From the NCBI GenBank assembly GCA_964344965.1, contig CAYFPJ010000014.1:1-32839 (forward strand): a DNA stretch of 32,839 nucleotides. Reading direction: 5' to 3'. This stretch comes from UM-FILTER-37-12 sp964344965. Its GTDB lineage: Bacteria; Patescibacteriota; Patescibacteriia; Magasanikbacterales; UBA922. How positions within the stretch are numbered: the first letter of the stretch is position 1; each line of letters begins with the position of its first letter. Below, piece by piece: positions 1-7,100 of the stretch. The notes below the pieces were generated by a model that searched no databases, was not told the origin of the DNA, and saw only the letters and a program-made list of their open reading frames with translations. Both the position numbers and the translations under genes were made by a program.

Positions 1-48
1 TCGTAACAAGGCATCCGTAGCGGAAGCTGTGGATGGATCACCTCCTTT
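1..48 (+). rRNA. 16S rRNA, 3' end only (partial)
   Basis: The first 48 bases match the universally conserved 3' end of bacterial 16S rRNA: the GTAACAAGG stretch of the last helix and the terminal GGATCACCTCCTTT. The anti-Shine-Dalgarno core CCTCC at 41-45 is intact, which fits the good Shine-Dalgarno site of rpsU at 3277, although most other genes here lack one. The exact 3' end is set by analogy with E. coli and may be off by one or two bases. The rest of the gene lies left of the window. No 23S or 5S rRNA follows in the remaining 32.8 kb, so the 16S gene is apparently separate from 23S on this side. Confidence 0.95.
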
Positions 49-219
49 CTGGAGTTACTCTATCGGAAGATAGTGAACTTTAGTCGAGATCAGACTCGCA
101 ACTTGTCCGCCGAAGCTTAGGCTAAGGTAGATTTGTCTGCCAGAGCTTTTTAGCGAAGGTGGAGAGTTTGGTCGTCTAGAGTAGACTTAGGTTTTTACCA
201 CGTTTATATTGTGAAGTTT
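49..219 (+). other. 16S trailer with two hairpin-like repeats
   Basis: This non-coding stretch between the 16S end and its terminator holds two similar imperfect hairpins. One is at about 107-132, where the arms read TCCGCC and GGTAGA. The other is at about 138-164, where the arms read TCTGCC and GGTGGA. Both have AAGCTT/GAGCTT-like centres containing GCTAA or TAGCGAA. A related inverted unit is seen after hisS at about 3094-3119. They may be copies of a palindromic intergenic repeat or part of the rRNA processing region. I see no tRNA and no reading frame here. Confidence 0.45.
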
Positions 220-246
220 AATCCCCCTATACTGGGGGGATTTTTT
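220..246 (+). terminator. Rho-independent terminator after 16S
   Basis: A perfect 8-bp stem pairs AATCCCCC (220-227) with GGGGGATT (235-242) around a 7-nt loop and is followed by a run of T. It lies about 170 nt after the end of 16S, so it most likely ends the rRNA transcript before any 23S gene. It is the clearest terminator in the window. Confidence 0.9.
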
Positions 247-258
247 ATTTATAGACAC

Positions 259-287
259 TTGCCAAAAGCATATTTTTAGTGTATAAT
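259..287 (+). promoter_or_regulatory. Promoter upstream of tRNA-Val
   Basis: TTGCCA (259-264) and a consensus TATAAT (282-287) are separated by 17 nt, just after the rRNA terminator. Transcription would start near 294, about 95 nt before tRNA-Val, and could continue through tRNA-Ile. The palindrome at 314-381 would then lie in the tRNA leader. Confidence 0.7.
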
Positions 288-313
288 AGTTGGCGCTTAT
301 ATGCTGACTATTG

Positions 314-381
314 ACTATTAGCAATTGACTATTGACGTAGTTTTTAGTTTAGTTAATTGTCAAATGTCAATTGTTAGAAGT
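314..381. repeat. AT-rich imperfect palindrome before tRNA-Val
   Basis: The arms 314-336 and 359-381 are 23 nt each and match at 18 positions when one is reverse-complemented; the loop is 22 nt. The left arm also contains direct copies of TTGACTATT. The right half (about 351-388) resembles 513-550 directly, so a similar unit sits immediately before each of the two tRNA genes. Confidence 0.7.
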
Positions 382-388
382 TATGTAA

Positions 389-462
389 GGACCCATAGCT
401 CAGTTGGTTAGAGCGCTACATTGACATTGTAGAGGTCAGAAGTTCGAATCTTCTTGGGTCCA
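389..462 (+). tRNA. tRNA-Val (GAC)
   Basis: A complete cloverleaf can be drawn. The acceptor arms GGACCCA and TGGGTCC pair fully. The D arm is GCTC/GAGC, the anticodon arm CTACA/TGTAG has the loop TTGACAT (anticodon GAC, reading GUC and GUU valine codons), and the T arm AGAAG/CTTCT has the loop TTCGAAT. The discriminator base is A. CCA is not encoded, so a CCA-adding enzyme is needed. It sits 95 nt after a good promoter and may be co-transcribed with tRNA-Ile 88 nt downstream. Confidence 0.96.
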
Positions 463-467
463 CTCCG

Positions 468-546
468 ACAATTGACTTTTAACAATTAACAATTAACATC
501 GTTTTTCTACCTAGTTAATTGTAAAATGTTAATAGTCAAAAGTTGT
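468..546. repeat. AT-rich imperfect palindrome before tRNA-Ile
   Basis: A left arm at 468-497, with TTAACAATTAACAATTAAC, pairs imperfectly with 514-546. It resembles the element before tRNA-Val: both contain AGTTAATTGT followed by an AAATGT-like stretch and an AGAAGTT/AAAGTT-like end just before the tRNA. It may be a mobile palindromic repeat, or a processing signal in the tRNA transcript. Confidence 0.65.
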
Positions 547-550
547 TTAC

Positions 551-624
551 GGGCGCGTAGCTCAGATGGTTAGAGCGCAACACTGATAATGTTGAGGTCC
601 CAGGTTCGATTCCTGGCGCGCCCA
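551..624 (+). tRNA. tRNA-Ile (GAT)
   Basis: The cloverleaf is complete. The acceptor arms GGGCGCG and CGCGCCC pair fully, the D arm is GCTC/GAGC, the anticodon arm CAACA/TGTTG has loop CTGATAA (anticodon GAT, isoleucine), and the T arm CCAGG/CCTGG has loop TTCGATT. The discriminator is A and CCA is not encoded. In many bacteria tRNA-Ile(GAT) lies in the 16S-23S spacer. Here it is close to 16S but beyond a terminator and a new promoter, and no 23S follows, which suggests a broken-up rRNA operon. Confidence 0.96.
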
Positions 625-719
625 CAATCTAAGAATATTTTTAATGATTTGTCTAAGGTGGGTTGAGATAGTAATCCCGATTTTATTGTTTAGATCTTTT
701 GTTTACGGCTTTTCCAAGT

Positions 720-748
720 TTGTGTAACTGTGTATTTTTTTGTATACT
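720..748 (+). promoter_or_regulatory. Promoter for lepB
   Basis: TTGTGT (720-725) and TATACT (743-748) have a 17-nt spacer. The predicted start near 755 is only about 13 nt before the ATG at 768, so the mRNA would have a very short leader without a Shine-Dalgarno site. This argues against the upstream in-frame TTG at 699. Confidence 0.6.
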
Positions 749-767
749 CTACACAGATAACAATATT

Positions 768-1394
768 ATGCAAGAACAAGAAAAAGATAAAGTAAAAGAT
801 GTAGAAGTAGAAAATTATGAAGAAATAATAGATGAAAAAGGCATTTTGGAAAGAATTGCCTTATTTTTTCTTGAGTTGGTGAAAATAGCTATTTTGGCAG
901 GTATTACAATATTTTTGGTTCGTTATTTTTTGTTTAAACCTTTTTACGTAAAAGGAGAGTCAATGGTACCATCTTTTCATGAAAAAGAATATCTAATTGT
1001 CGATGAGCTAACTTATCGTTTTCGTGATCCAGAGAGAGGAGAAGTGATAGTATTTGAATCACCGACTGCACCAGATGATTCGTATCTAAAACGTGTCATT
1101 GGACTGCCTGAAGAAAGAATTAGAATAGAAGATGGGCAGGTCACTGTATGCAAAGTAGAATGTAAAAAATTGGATGAACCTTATTTAAATGATGATAGTA
1201 CTGCAGGTGATGTGGCCATTACTTTGGGTGTAGATCAATACTTTGTTATGGGCGATAACCGTGATGCTAGTTATGACTCTAGACGTTTTGGGCCGATCGA
1301 AAAAGACTCTATTGTTGGAAGGACGTTTTTGAGAGGGTGGCCTCTTTCCAGGATTAGTTTTTTTGGAAATATGACGCCAGATTATGATATATAG
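768..1394 (+). CDS. lepB: Signal peptidase I
   Basis: Membrane-bound serine protease that removes signal peptides from exported proteins, acting on the outer face of the membrane. The protein has 208 residues. An acidic, cytoplasmic N-terminus (1-29) is followed by one membrane helix at about 33-54. The catalytic Ser65 lies in KGESMVPS and the general-base Lys108 in YLKRVIG. The conserved MGDNRDASYDSR box is at about 161-172 and FGPI follows. All signature boxes of the S26 family are present. I chose ATG 768 over the in-frame TTG at 699 because a promoter lies between them and the extra 23 residues look unlike the family. Natural substrates in this window would be the three large secreted proteins starting at 4173, 7781 and 30113. 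The gene is preceded by two tRNA genes and followed by a repeat-filled gap. Confidence 0.95.
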   Translation: MQEQEKDKVKDVEVENYEEIIDEKGILERIALFFLELVKIAILAGITIFLVRYFLFKPFYVKGESMVPSFHEKEYLIVDELTYRFRDPERGEVIVFESPTAPDDSYLKRVIGLPEERIRIEDGQVTVCKVECKKLDEPYLNDDSTAGDVAITLGVDQYFVMGDNRDASYDSRRFGPIEKDSIVGRTFLRGWPLSRISFFGNMTPDYDI

Positions 1395-1411
1395 TCAATG
1401 TTTTCGTTTAA

Positions 1412-1497
1412 TCCCGACCTCGTTCCTCGGTACGGGACGAGAGATCGTTAATTCCTCGGGGCTTGCCCCGGAAAAATGAGTCCAGAGCTTGCCCTGG
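1412..1497. repeat. Palindromic repeat cluster with CTTG-loop hairpins
   Basis: Three hairpins stand in a row after lepB. TCCCG...CGGGA spans 1412-1437. CGGGG-CTTG-CCCCG spans 1457-1470, preceded by ATTCCT and followed by GAAAAA. CCAGAG-CTTG-CCCTGG spans 1482-1497, with one mismatch in the stem. The second has the same flanks and the same CTTG loop as the hairpin at 27317-27330, but a different stem sequence that still pairs. A reading frame opening at TTG 1489 runs out of this repeat into hisS and is not real upstream of 1597. Confidence 0.75.
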
Positions 1498-1542
1498 GGT
1501 TCTACCATTGATTTTCATAATCGACGGTCTAACAAAAATATT

Positions 1543-1570
1543 TTTACAAATTTTTATAAAATAATAAATT
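1543..1570 (+). promoter_or_regulatory. Possible promoter for hisS
   Basis: TTTACA (1543-1548) and TAAATT (1565-1570) are spaced by 16 nt in a very AT-rich stretch. Transcription would start near 1577, about 20 nt before the hisS ATG. The -10 match is only moderate. Confidence 0.4.
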
Positions 1571-1596
1571 GCGATTTTAGACTTAGGATAAAAAAT

Positions 1597-3081
1597 ATGC
1601 CAAGAAAGAAACAAACAACTAAAGCTAAAGCTGGCAAACCAACAAAGGTTGTAAAAAAAACCAATACCACTGCCAACAAAAACAAAAAGACTGTGAAGAA
1701 ATCTGCAAACAAAAAAAAGATTTCACTAAAACAAAAAACACAGACCAAACAGTCTTCAAAAAACACAGAAGAAAAAAAGAAACCAAAAAGATCTTCTCGA
1801 GCCTTGGCCCCCCTCAGAGGAATGAAAGATATCCTTCCAAAAGATGAGAAGTTTTGGAAAGTTATGCGTCACCGAGCAGAGGATATGGCCTATGCTTATA
1901 ATTTTGGTTGGACAGAGACACCTATTCTAGAAGAAGCCTCTCTTTTTGTTCGTTCTATTGGTAAGGGCACAGACGTAGTGGATAAAGAGATGTACGTCTT
2001 TGAGGACAAGGATGGTTCTAAGGTTGGTCTAAGACCAGAAGCTACAGCTTCTCTAGTTCGTTCTTATATTACCAATGGGATGCAGTCAGAGTCACAGCCG
2101 GTAAAGGTCTGGACATATGGCCCCATGTTTCGACACGATCGCCCTCAGGCTGGGAGATATAGGCAGTTTCATCAGTTCAATTGTGAGACATTTGGTGTGA
2201 GAGACGCTTCTGTAGATACTGAGCTTATTGCTGTTGCTTACAATTTTTTACGTGACCTAGGTATCACTTCTACAGTTTACATCAACAGTATCGGGTCAAG
2301 AGATGATCGAGAAAATTATATTATGGAGTTGGTGGTGTACTTACGCTCCAAACGTAGTTACCTGTGTGACGATTGCAAAAAAAGGATGAACAAAAATCCA
2401 CTTCGTTCTTTGGATTGTAAAGCTGAACAATGTCAGCCAGTAATAGAAGACGCACCAAAGATCATTGATTGGTTGGGGTCAGATTCTAAAAAATATTTCA
2501 TGAAAGTACTTGAATATCTAGACGAATTGGAAATTCCATACATGCTCCAGCCTACATTGGTGAGAGGTCTTGACTACTATACTGATACTGTTTTTGAACT
2601 ATACGAAGATCGTGAAGATGATGAACAAAAAGGCTCTCAAGGGGCTCTTGGTGGCGGCGGACGTTATGATTTGCTGGTGGAGCAGCTCGGTGGCTTACCT
2701 ACTCCGGCTAGTGGATTTGCTATTGGTCTGGAGCGAGTAGCTATGGTTCTAAAACGTTTGAAAGAGAAAGGAAAAAAATTGCCAGGAAAAGAAAAAAGAG
2801 CTAAGATATTTTTTGCCCAACTTGGAGAACAAGCTAGAATGCGTGCTCTTGGTCTAATCGAAAAATTGCGTCGTGAAAAGATAATGGTCCATCACAATAT
2901 TGGCAAATCATCTCTGAAAGGGCAGCTGGAGTTGGCAAACAAATATGGCGTAACCCACAGTTTGATTTTGGGACAAAAGGAAGTTTTGGATGGTACTATA
3001 ATCATCCGTGATATGGATTCTGGTATCCAAGAAATAGTTGATCAAGAAAAATTAAAACAAGAGTTGAGAAAAATTATTTAG
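1597..3081 (+). CDS. hisS: Histidyl-tRNA synthetase with lysine-rich N-terminal extension
   Basis: Charges tRNA-His with histidine using ATP, in the cytoplasm. The 494-residue protein has the class II core from about residue 70 on (APLRGMKDILP). Motif 2 is at about 178-196 (FRHDRPQAGRYRQF), the histidine-binding box LVRGLDYY at 322-329 and motif 3 GFAIGLERV at 373-381. The anticodon-binding domain fills the last ~100 residues. Four cysteines (257, 260, 274, 279) form a zinc-knuckle-like insert seen in part of the family. Residues 1-68 are an added tail made mostly of Lys, Thr, Ser, Asn and Gln, probably disordered and able to bind nucleic acid. ATG 1597 is chosen because the frame upstream (from TTG 1489) runs through a palindromic repeat. 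The start has no Shine-Dalgarno site. Confidence 0.95.
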   Translation: MPRKKQTTKAKAGKPTKVVKKTNTTANKNKKTVKKSANKKKISLKQKTQTKQSSKNTEEKKKPKRSSRALAPLRGMKDILPKDEKFWKVMRHRAEDMAYAYNFGWTETPILEEASLFVRSIGKGTDVVDKEMYVFEDKDGSKVGLRPEATASLVRSYITNGMQSESQPVKVWTYGPMFRHDRPQAGRYRQFHQFNCETFGVRDASVDTELIAVAYNFLRDLGITSTVYINSIGSRDDRENYIMELVVYLRSKRSYLCDDCKKRMNKNPLRSLDCKAEQCQPVIEDAPKIIDWLGSDSKKYFMKVLEYLDELEIPYMLQPTLVRGLDYYTDTVFELYEDREDDEQKGSQGALGGGGRYDLLVEQLGGLPTPASGFAIGLERVAMVLKRLKEKGKKLPGKEKRAKIFFAQLGEQARMRALGLIEKLRREKIMVHHNIGKSSLKGQLELANKYGVTHSLILGQKEVLDGTIIIRDMDSGIQEIVDQEKLKQELRKII

Positions 3082-3146
3082 CCCGGCTTCGCTTCCTCCT
3101 ACGCTAAAGCCTCGGAGGACGAGAAAGCTACGTCGGACAAGTCGTT
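3082..3146. repeat. Palindromic repeat after hisS
   Basis: The bases just after the hisS stop include TCCTCC (3094-3099) and GGAGGA (about 3114-3119) around TACGCTAAAGCCTC, which can form a hairpin. Its centre resembles, in inverted form, the hairpins in the 16S trailer at about 107-164. There is no T-run, so it is not a convincing intrinsic terminator. Confidence 0.45.
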
Positions 3147-3175
3147 TTGGTTGCAGGACTAACAAGTTCTATAAT
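3147..3175 (+). promoter_or_regulatory. Promoter for rpsU and yqeY
   Basis: TTGGTT (3147-3152) and a consensus TATAAT (3170-3175) have a 17-nt spacer. The predicted start near 3182 gives rpsU a leader of about 109 nt that contains the long hairpin at 3207-3247. Confidence 0.6.
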
Positions 3176-3206
3176 CATTTTTTATTCATATATGTTCCCG
3201 TTTGTG

Positions 3207-3247
3207 CGGATTGGTAGACTCACTGCTTCGGTTAGTCTGCCAATCCG
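3207..3247 (+). promoter_or_regulatory. Long hairpin in the rpsU leader
   Basis: Arms 3207-3220 and 3234-3247 form a 14-bp stem with a single G-T type pair; three more pairs are possible inside the 13-nt loop. It lies in the predicted rpsU leader, 44 nt before the GTG start and outside the Shine-Dalgarno site. No T-run follows, so it is not a simple terminator. It could be a translational control element for S21 or a copy of a palindromic repeat. Confidence 0.55.
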
Positions 3248-3290
3248 TATTTAAGCGGTGTACAATAATTTTCACGAGGAGGTGAATAAT

Positions 3291-3542
3291 GTGTCAGAAG
3301 TAAAGAGAAAAAAAGGCGAATCTTTCGAAGCTTTTCTGCGTCGAACAAAAAGAATGTGGAAAAGTTCTGGTAAAATACTCCAGGCTCGCAAGGTGAAATT
3401 TTTTACTGCTAAGAAAAGTAAAAATGTCAAACGCACCCAAGCTGTCTCGAAATCCAAAAAGATTTCTAAGACAAACTATCTTCGCAAAATAGGCAAGCTT
3501 CCGCCTGAGGAGAATAGATATGGGAAGAGAAGAAAAAGATAA
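3291..3542 (+). CDS. rpsU: 30S ribosomal protein S21
   Basis: Small-subunit protein that lies near the 3' end of 16S rRNA and helps mRNA binding. The 83-residue protein carries the S21 core (GESFEAFLRRTKRMWKSSGK, about residues 9-28). A long basic tail ends in RYGKRRKR; it is somewhat longer than the usual ~60-70 residues. The start is GTG 3291. A strong Shine-Dalgarno site, AGGAGGTG at 3277-3284, ends 6 nt before it, the best such site in the window, so the in-frame GTG at 3258 is rejected. A promoter and a leader hairpin precede it. The YqeY gene follows 8 nt after the stop, a pairing often seen for rpsU and yqeY in bacteria. Confidence 0.93.
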   Translation: MSEVKRKKGESFEAFLRRTKRMWKSSGKILQARKVKFFTAKKSKNVKRTQAVSKSKKISKTNYLRKIGKLPPEENRYGKRRKR

Positions 3543-3550
3543 GCCAAACT

Positions 3551-3997
3551 ATGTCTCTTAGACAACAAATAGACCAAGCACAAAAAATTGCTATGAAAGA
3601 GCGTAATGCTGACAAGTTGTCAGTATTACGCATGCTTTGGTCTGCTATAAAAAATCTTGAAATAGAAAATAAACACGAACTTTCCGACGAAGAGGTGCAA
3701 AAATTAATTGTCAAGCAAGTAAAGCAGCTAAAAGATTCACAAAAAGATTTTGACAGAGGGGGTCGTCAGGATTTGGTTGAAAAAGTAGAAAAAGAATTGA
3801 AAGTTTTGCAAGTTTACTTACCAGAGCAATTAAGTGATCAGGAGGTGGAGAAGATCGTAAGCGAAGTTGTTGCCGAGATCGGCGCCAGCTCGATGTCTGA
3901 AATGGGAAGAGTGATGGGGATTGTAATGGGGAGATTGAAAGGACAGGCTGATGGCGGACTGGTTAGAGAATTAGTACAAAAAATTCTCAGTTCGTAA
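3551..3997 (+). CDS. yqeY: GatB/YqeY domain protein
   Basis: Stand-alone relative of the C-terminal domain of the GatB subunit of tRNA-dependent amidotransferase. Its biochemical role is not settled; binding of tRNA is assumed from the homology. At 148 residues it has the family's usual length. It starts MSLRQQIDQAQKIAMKERN, carries the ADKLSVLRML stretch at about residues 20-29, the YLPEQLSDQEVEKIV box at about 96-110 and the GRVMGIVMGRLKGQADGG segment that marks the helical tail domain. It lies 8 nt after rpsU and is almost certainly co-transcribed. A terminator follows 23 nt after its stop. Confidence 0.93.
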   Translation: MSLRQQIDQAQKIAMKERNADKLSVLRMLWSAIKNLEIENKHELSDEEVQKLIVKQVKQLKDSQKDFDRGGRQDLVEKVEKELKVLQVYLPEQLSDQEVEKIVSEVVAEIGASSMSEMGRVMGIVMGRLKGQADGGLVRELVQKILSS

Positions 3998-4020
3998 TAA
4001 AAAGTAGATTTATGGACCAA

Positions 4021-4052
4021 AAAACACTCCTCATTTGTGAGGGTGTTTTTTT
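4021..4052 (+). terminator. Rho-independent terminator after yqeY
   Basis: AACACTCCTCA pairs with TGAGGGTGTT (one bulged base) around a TTTG loop and is followed by a run of T. It closes the rpsU-yqeY transcript before the surface-protein region. Confidence 0.88.
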
Positions 4053-4087
4053 ATGTCTATAACCATCCACAAGCAGAGCCGTTTTTG

Positions 4088-4116
4088 TTGTCTACACTGC
4101 TTTTTTTTGTTATAAT
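4088..4116 (+). promoter_or_regulatory. Promoter for the first pilin-fused surface protein
   Basis: TTGTCT (4088-4093) and consensus TATAAT (4111-4116) are separated by 17 nt, directly after a terminator. Transcription would start near 4123, about 50 nt before ATG 4173. A GGGGGAGATAGG stretch at 4135-4146 resembles a Shine-Dalgarno site but is about 27 nt from the start codon, too far to serve directly. Confidence 0.7.
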
Positions 4117-4172
4117 TAAGGAAACTTTTTTGTGGGGGAGATAGGTGATATTTCCCTTCATCTGCTACATTC

Positions 4173-7100
4173 ATGTTTTTTGTCACAAAAAACAAATACA
4201 GAACAAAAAAAAGCCAAATAAAAATGATTGTGGCTTTGTTTTTGTGTCTATTTGTGTGTCTTTCATTTTTACCATCCTATGCACATGCCCAAGAAGGTAC
4301 TGACTTTGGCATTGCGGATGTAGAGCAAGATATCCAGCTTGGAGGTTTTGATTTTCCGCTTGTCGTAACGAAGATCATTAGAGCTCTTCTAGGATTCTTA
4401 GCTCTTGTTATGGTGGTTATGACACTTTATGCTGGATACCAGATAATGGTATCTGGTGGGAATGAAGAAAAAGTATTGCAAGGAAAGAACACTCTCAAGA
4501 ATGCCGTTATCGGACTGGCAATCATATTTTTTGCTTTGATCATTGTCCAGTTTGTGATCAATCTCTTGAAAGGTGCTACGGGGTATGAATCCAAAAAATC
4601 AACCACTCCAATAATCAATACATTTGAGGGGGCTGGTTCGCTTGTTAAGTTGATCAAGGACCACTATCCAGCATCCAATCAGACAGATATTTATCGTAAT
4701 ACCAAAATCGCCGTCACTTTCAATGTGGAGGTGGACCCTTCTAGTATTATTGAAAATACCAACAATACTTGTTGGCCACTAGACGGAACTGATTCTGTCA
4801 AAATTTTGGGTGTTGTAGACGCAGACGATTATGGATCAAATTGTAAAAAGCATGACATTACAGGAGAAATATTAGAATATTATGGTGATTGTTTTGAAGG
4901 AGTTTGTGATAGTATGAAGACAGAGGCTGTTAATATTTATAGATTTGAAGTAGACGAAAATGGAGAAGAGGTGCAAGTTGATTCTTCTGGTGAAGAGACT
5001 GATCTTTTTGTTGAGGCGGATGGTATGGTTTCTTATAATTATGATGATGAGACAGATGGGCACGAAGCTTATACATTTGTCTTTAAGCCTAAGGAATTGC
5101 TCGGAAATGATGAGGCTGACCAATGGCACAAGGTTATCATTACCGGTGCTGTCACTAAGATGCAAAAAAACGCAAACGACGAGTCTGTCAGTATTTTTGA
5201 GGGATATTATAAAGATGATTATCCTTGGAATTTTGAAACCAACACCGAAATAGATTTGTCTCCACCTTATGTGGTAGATGTCTCTCCAAATCCTGGGGAT
5301 GAAGTGTCAAAAAACAAAGCATTGAAGATTACTTTCAATGAGGCGGTGGACCCAATGGTTGTTCAGGGAGTTATCGGTGGAAATTCTACATTTGATAATA
5401 TTTTGGTGGGGATTTTGGATGCAGATGGCAACAGTCTGGATCTTAGTGGTGACGGCGGAACAGTGGAGGAGATAATTATTGAGACCAGTATTGTAGAATC
5501 TTTGCAGTACAAAGGTTTGATTCCCAATACTCCACAAATAATGACTGATATGATTATGATTGAGGATTTTATTTATGTGGCAGATATTGATAAGACAATT
5601 AAAAAAATAGATATTTCTGATATAGATAATGATAATGTCGTTAATGAAGGAACCTGGTTTACAGCTCCAAACAAAATAGAGGCTATGCACTATGATGATA
5701 AATTTCTGTACGTAGTGTATGGAGGAAATGCTGGTGTGCAAGGTGTGTTAGAAATTGTTAGTCTTGAAACCGGGAATACTGTTGGTAGTCTTGACGGCTT
5801 TGACAAGCCTGTGGATGTATTTGTTCAAGGGGATTATGCTTATCTGGCTGACAGTGAAGAAGGTCTTAAAATAGTAGATATCACTGATCCTACTAACTTG
5901 AATAGTAGTAATGTGGTTGGTGTGTTGGATTTTGAAGGAGCGAGTAATCCTGTAAATTTAGTGTATGTTGATGGTAATGATGCCTATATAGCCAAAGCAG
6001 GAGGAAATAAAAAATTATTCCGGGTAGATGTTTCTGATCCCACCCTTCCAGTTAGTGTCTTAGAAATAGGTGATAGCCCTTTCGGAACTACAGACATGTT
6101 GGTGAGTGGTTCTGACTTGTATGCTGCTCATGAGGGTGATGGTGTTACTATCTTGGACAAAGAAACACTAGCAATTCATTCTAATATTCCTGTTCAATAT
6201 CCAGAGGATGATGTTAATGGTAAGGCCGCATTTAGTGTTGAATTAATAAATAACTATTTGCTCATAGGAGAGCAGAGAGCCTTCAAGGTCTATGATGTGA
6301 CAGACAAGACTGATCCAGTATTGAAACTTTCTTATCCAAAAGATGGTGAAGAACTTCTTTCTACAGACAATGTAAGAGCTTTGGTGGTAGATGACAAAAA
6401 TGCATACATTTCTGACTTTGGTAAGGGTATAAAATATTTTGAAATCTTAAAAGAAGAGCAAGTGGAAAAAATTGTGGAGGTGGCTGTAGAGGGTGAGGAT
6501 GTGAAAGGTGTTAAGGGGCAGTGGAAAGTGACCAATGGTTACAAGACTGTAGAATTTATTCCATCAGAAAAATGTGGTATCAATAGTTGTGGTGATGATA
6601 TCTACTGTCTGTATGTGCCTTGTCCTGATTATGACAAAGAATGTACAGCCAATTATGGAGTGGTGGTACGTACTGCCCAGTTGACTGACGAGACCGGAAG
6701 CTCGTTCGTGGCCCAACCATTTTCTGGGGTGCTTGATATGGCCGACAATGCTCTTGACTATCATAATGAGGTTATCGATATAGAGACAAATAGTAGTATT
6801 CCTGGCGAACATGATTTCTCTATATATGAACATTTCGTAAATGATCTATTGGAATGGAGACACAAGCCACCTATCTTTGGTTTGTCAAAAGATATTGCTA
6901 GTACTGAGAAATTTCCAGATAATTTTTGGTGGCACTTTACTGTGAAAAATGTAATTGATATGACGGCACCACATATCCAAACCATCAATCCAGGAATTGA
7001 CATGGAAGATGTAGATGGGTATGCCCCAGTAGATATTCTTTTTAATAAAGAAATGATTATTGATTCGCTTTATGATATTCAATTGAAAGAACATCCTGGT

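Noticed and set aside
699..767. Upstream extension of lepB to TTG 699
   Set aside because: A promoter lies inside the extension and the residues do not resemble signal peptidase I.
1489..1596. Upstream extension of hisS to TTG 1489
   Set aside because: The extra residues are encoded by a hairpin repeat and an AT-rich promoter-like region; ATG 1597 begins the basic tail directly.
1408..1614. 68-codon - strand frame between lepB and hisS
   Set aside because: It runs through the palindromic repeat cluster and overlaps the hisS start; no motif or start signal supports it.
3258..3290. Upstream extension of rpsU to GTG 3258
   Set aside because: The strong AGGAGGTG at 3277-3284 is correctly placed for GTG 3291 and would lie inside the longer form.
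4132..4147. GGGGGAGATAGGTG considered as the Shine-Dalgarno site of the first pilin-fused gene
   Set aside because: It lies about 27 nt before ATG 4173, and the nearby GTG is out of frame with the gene.
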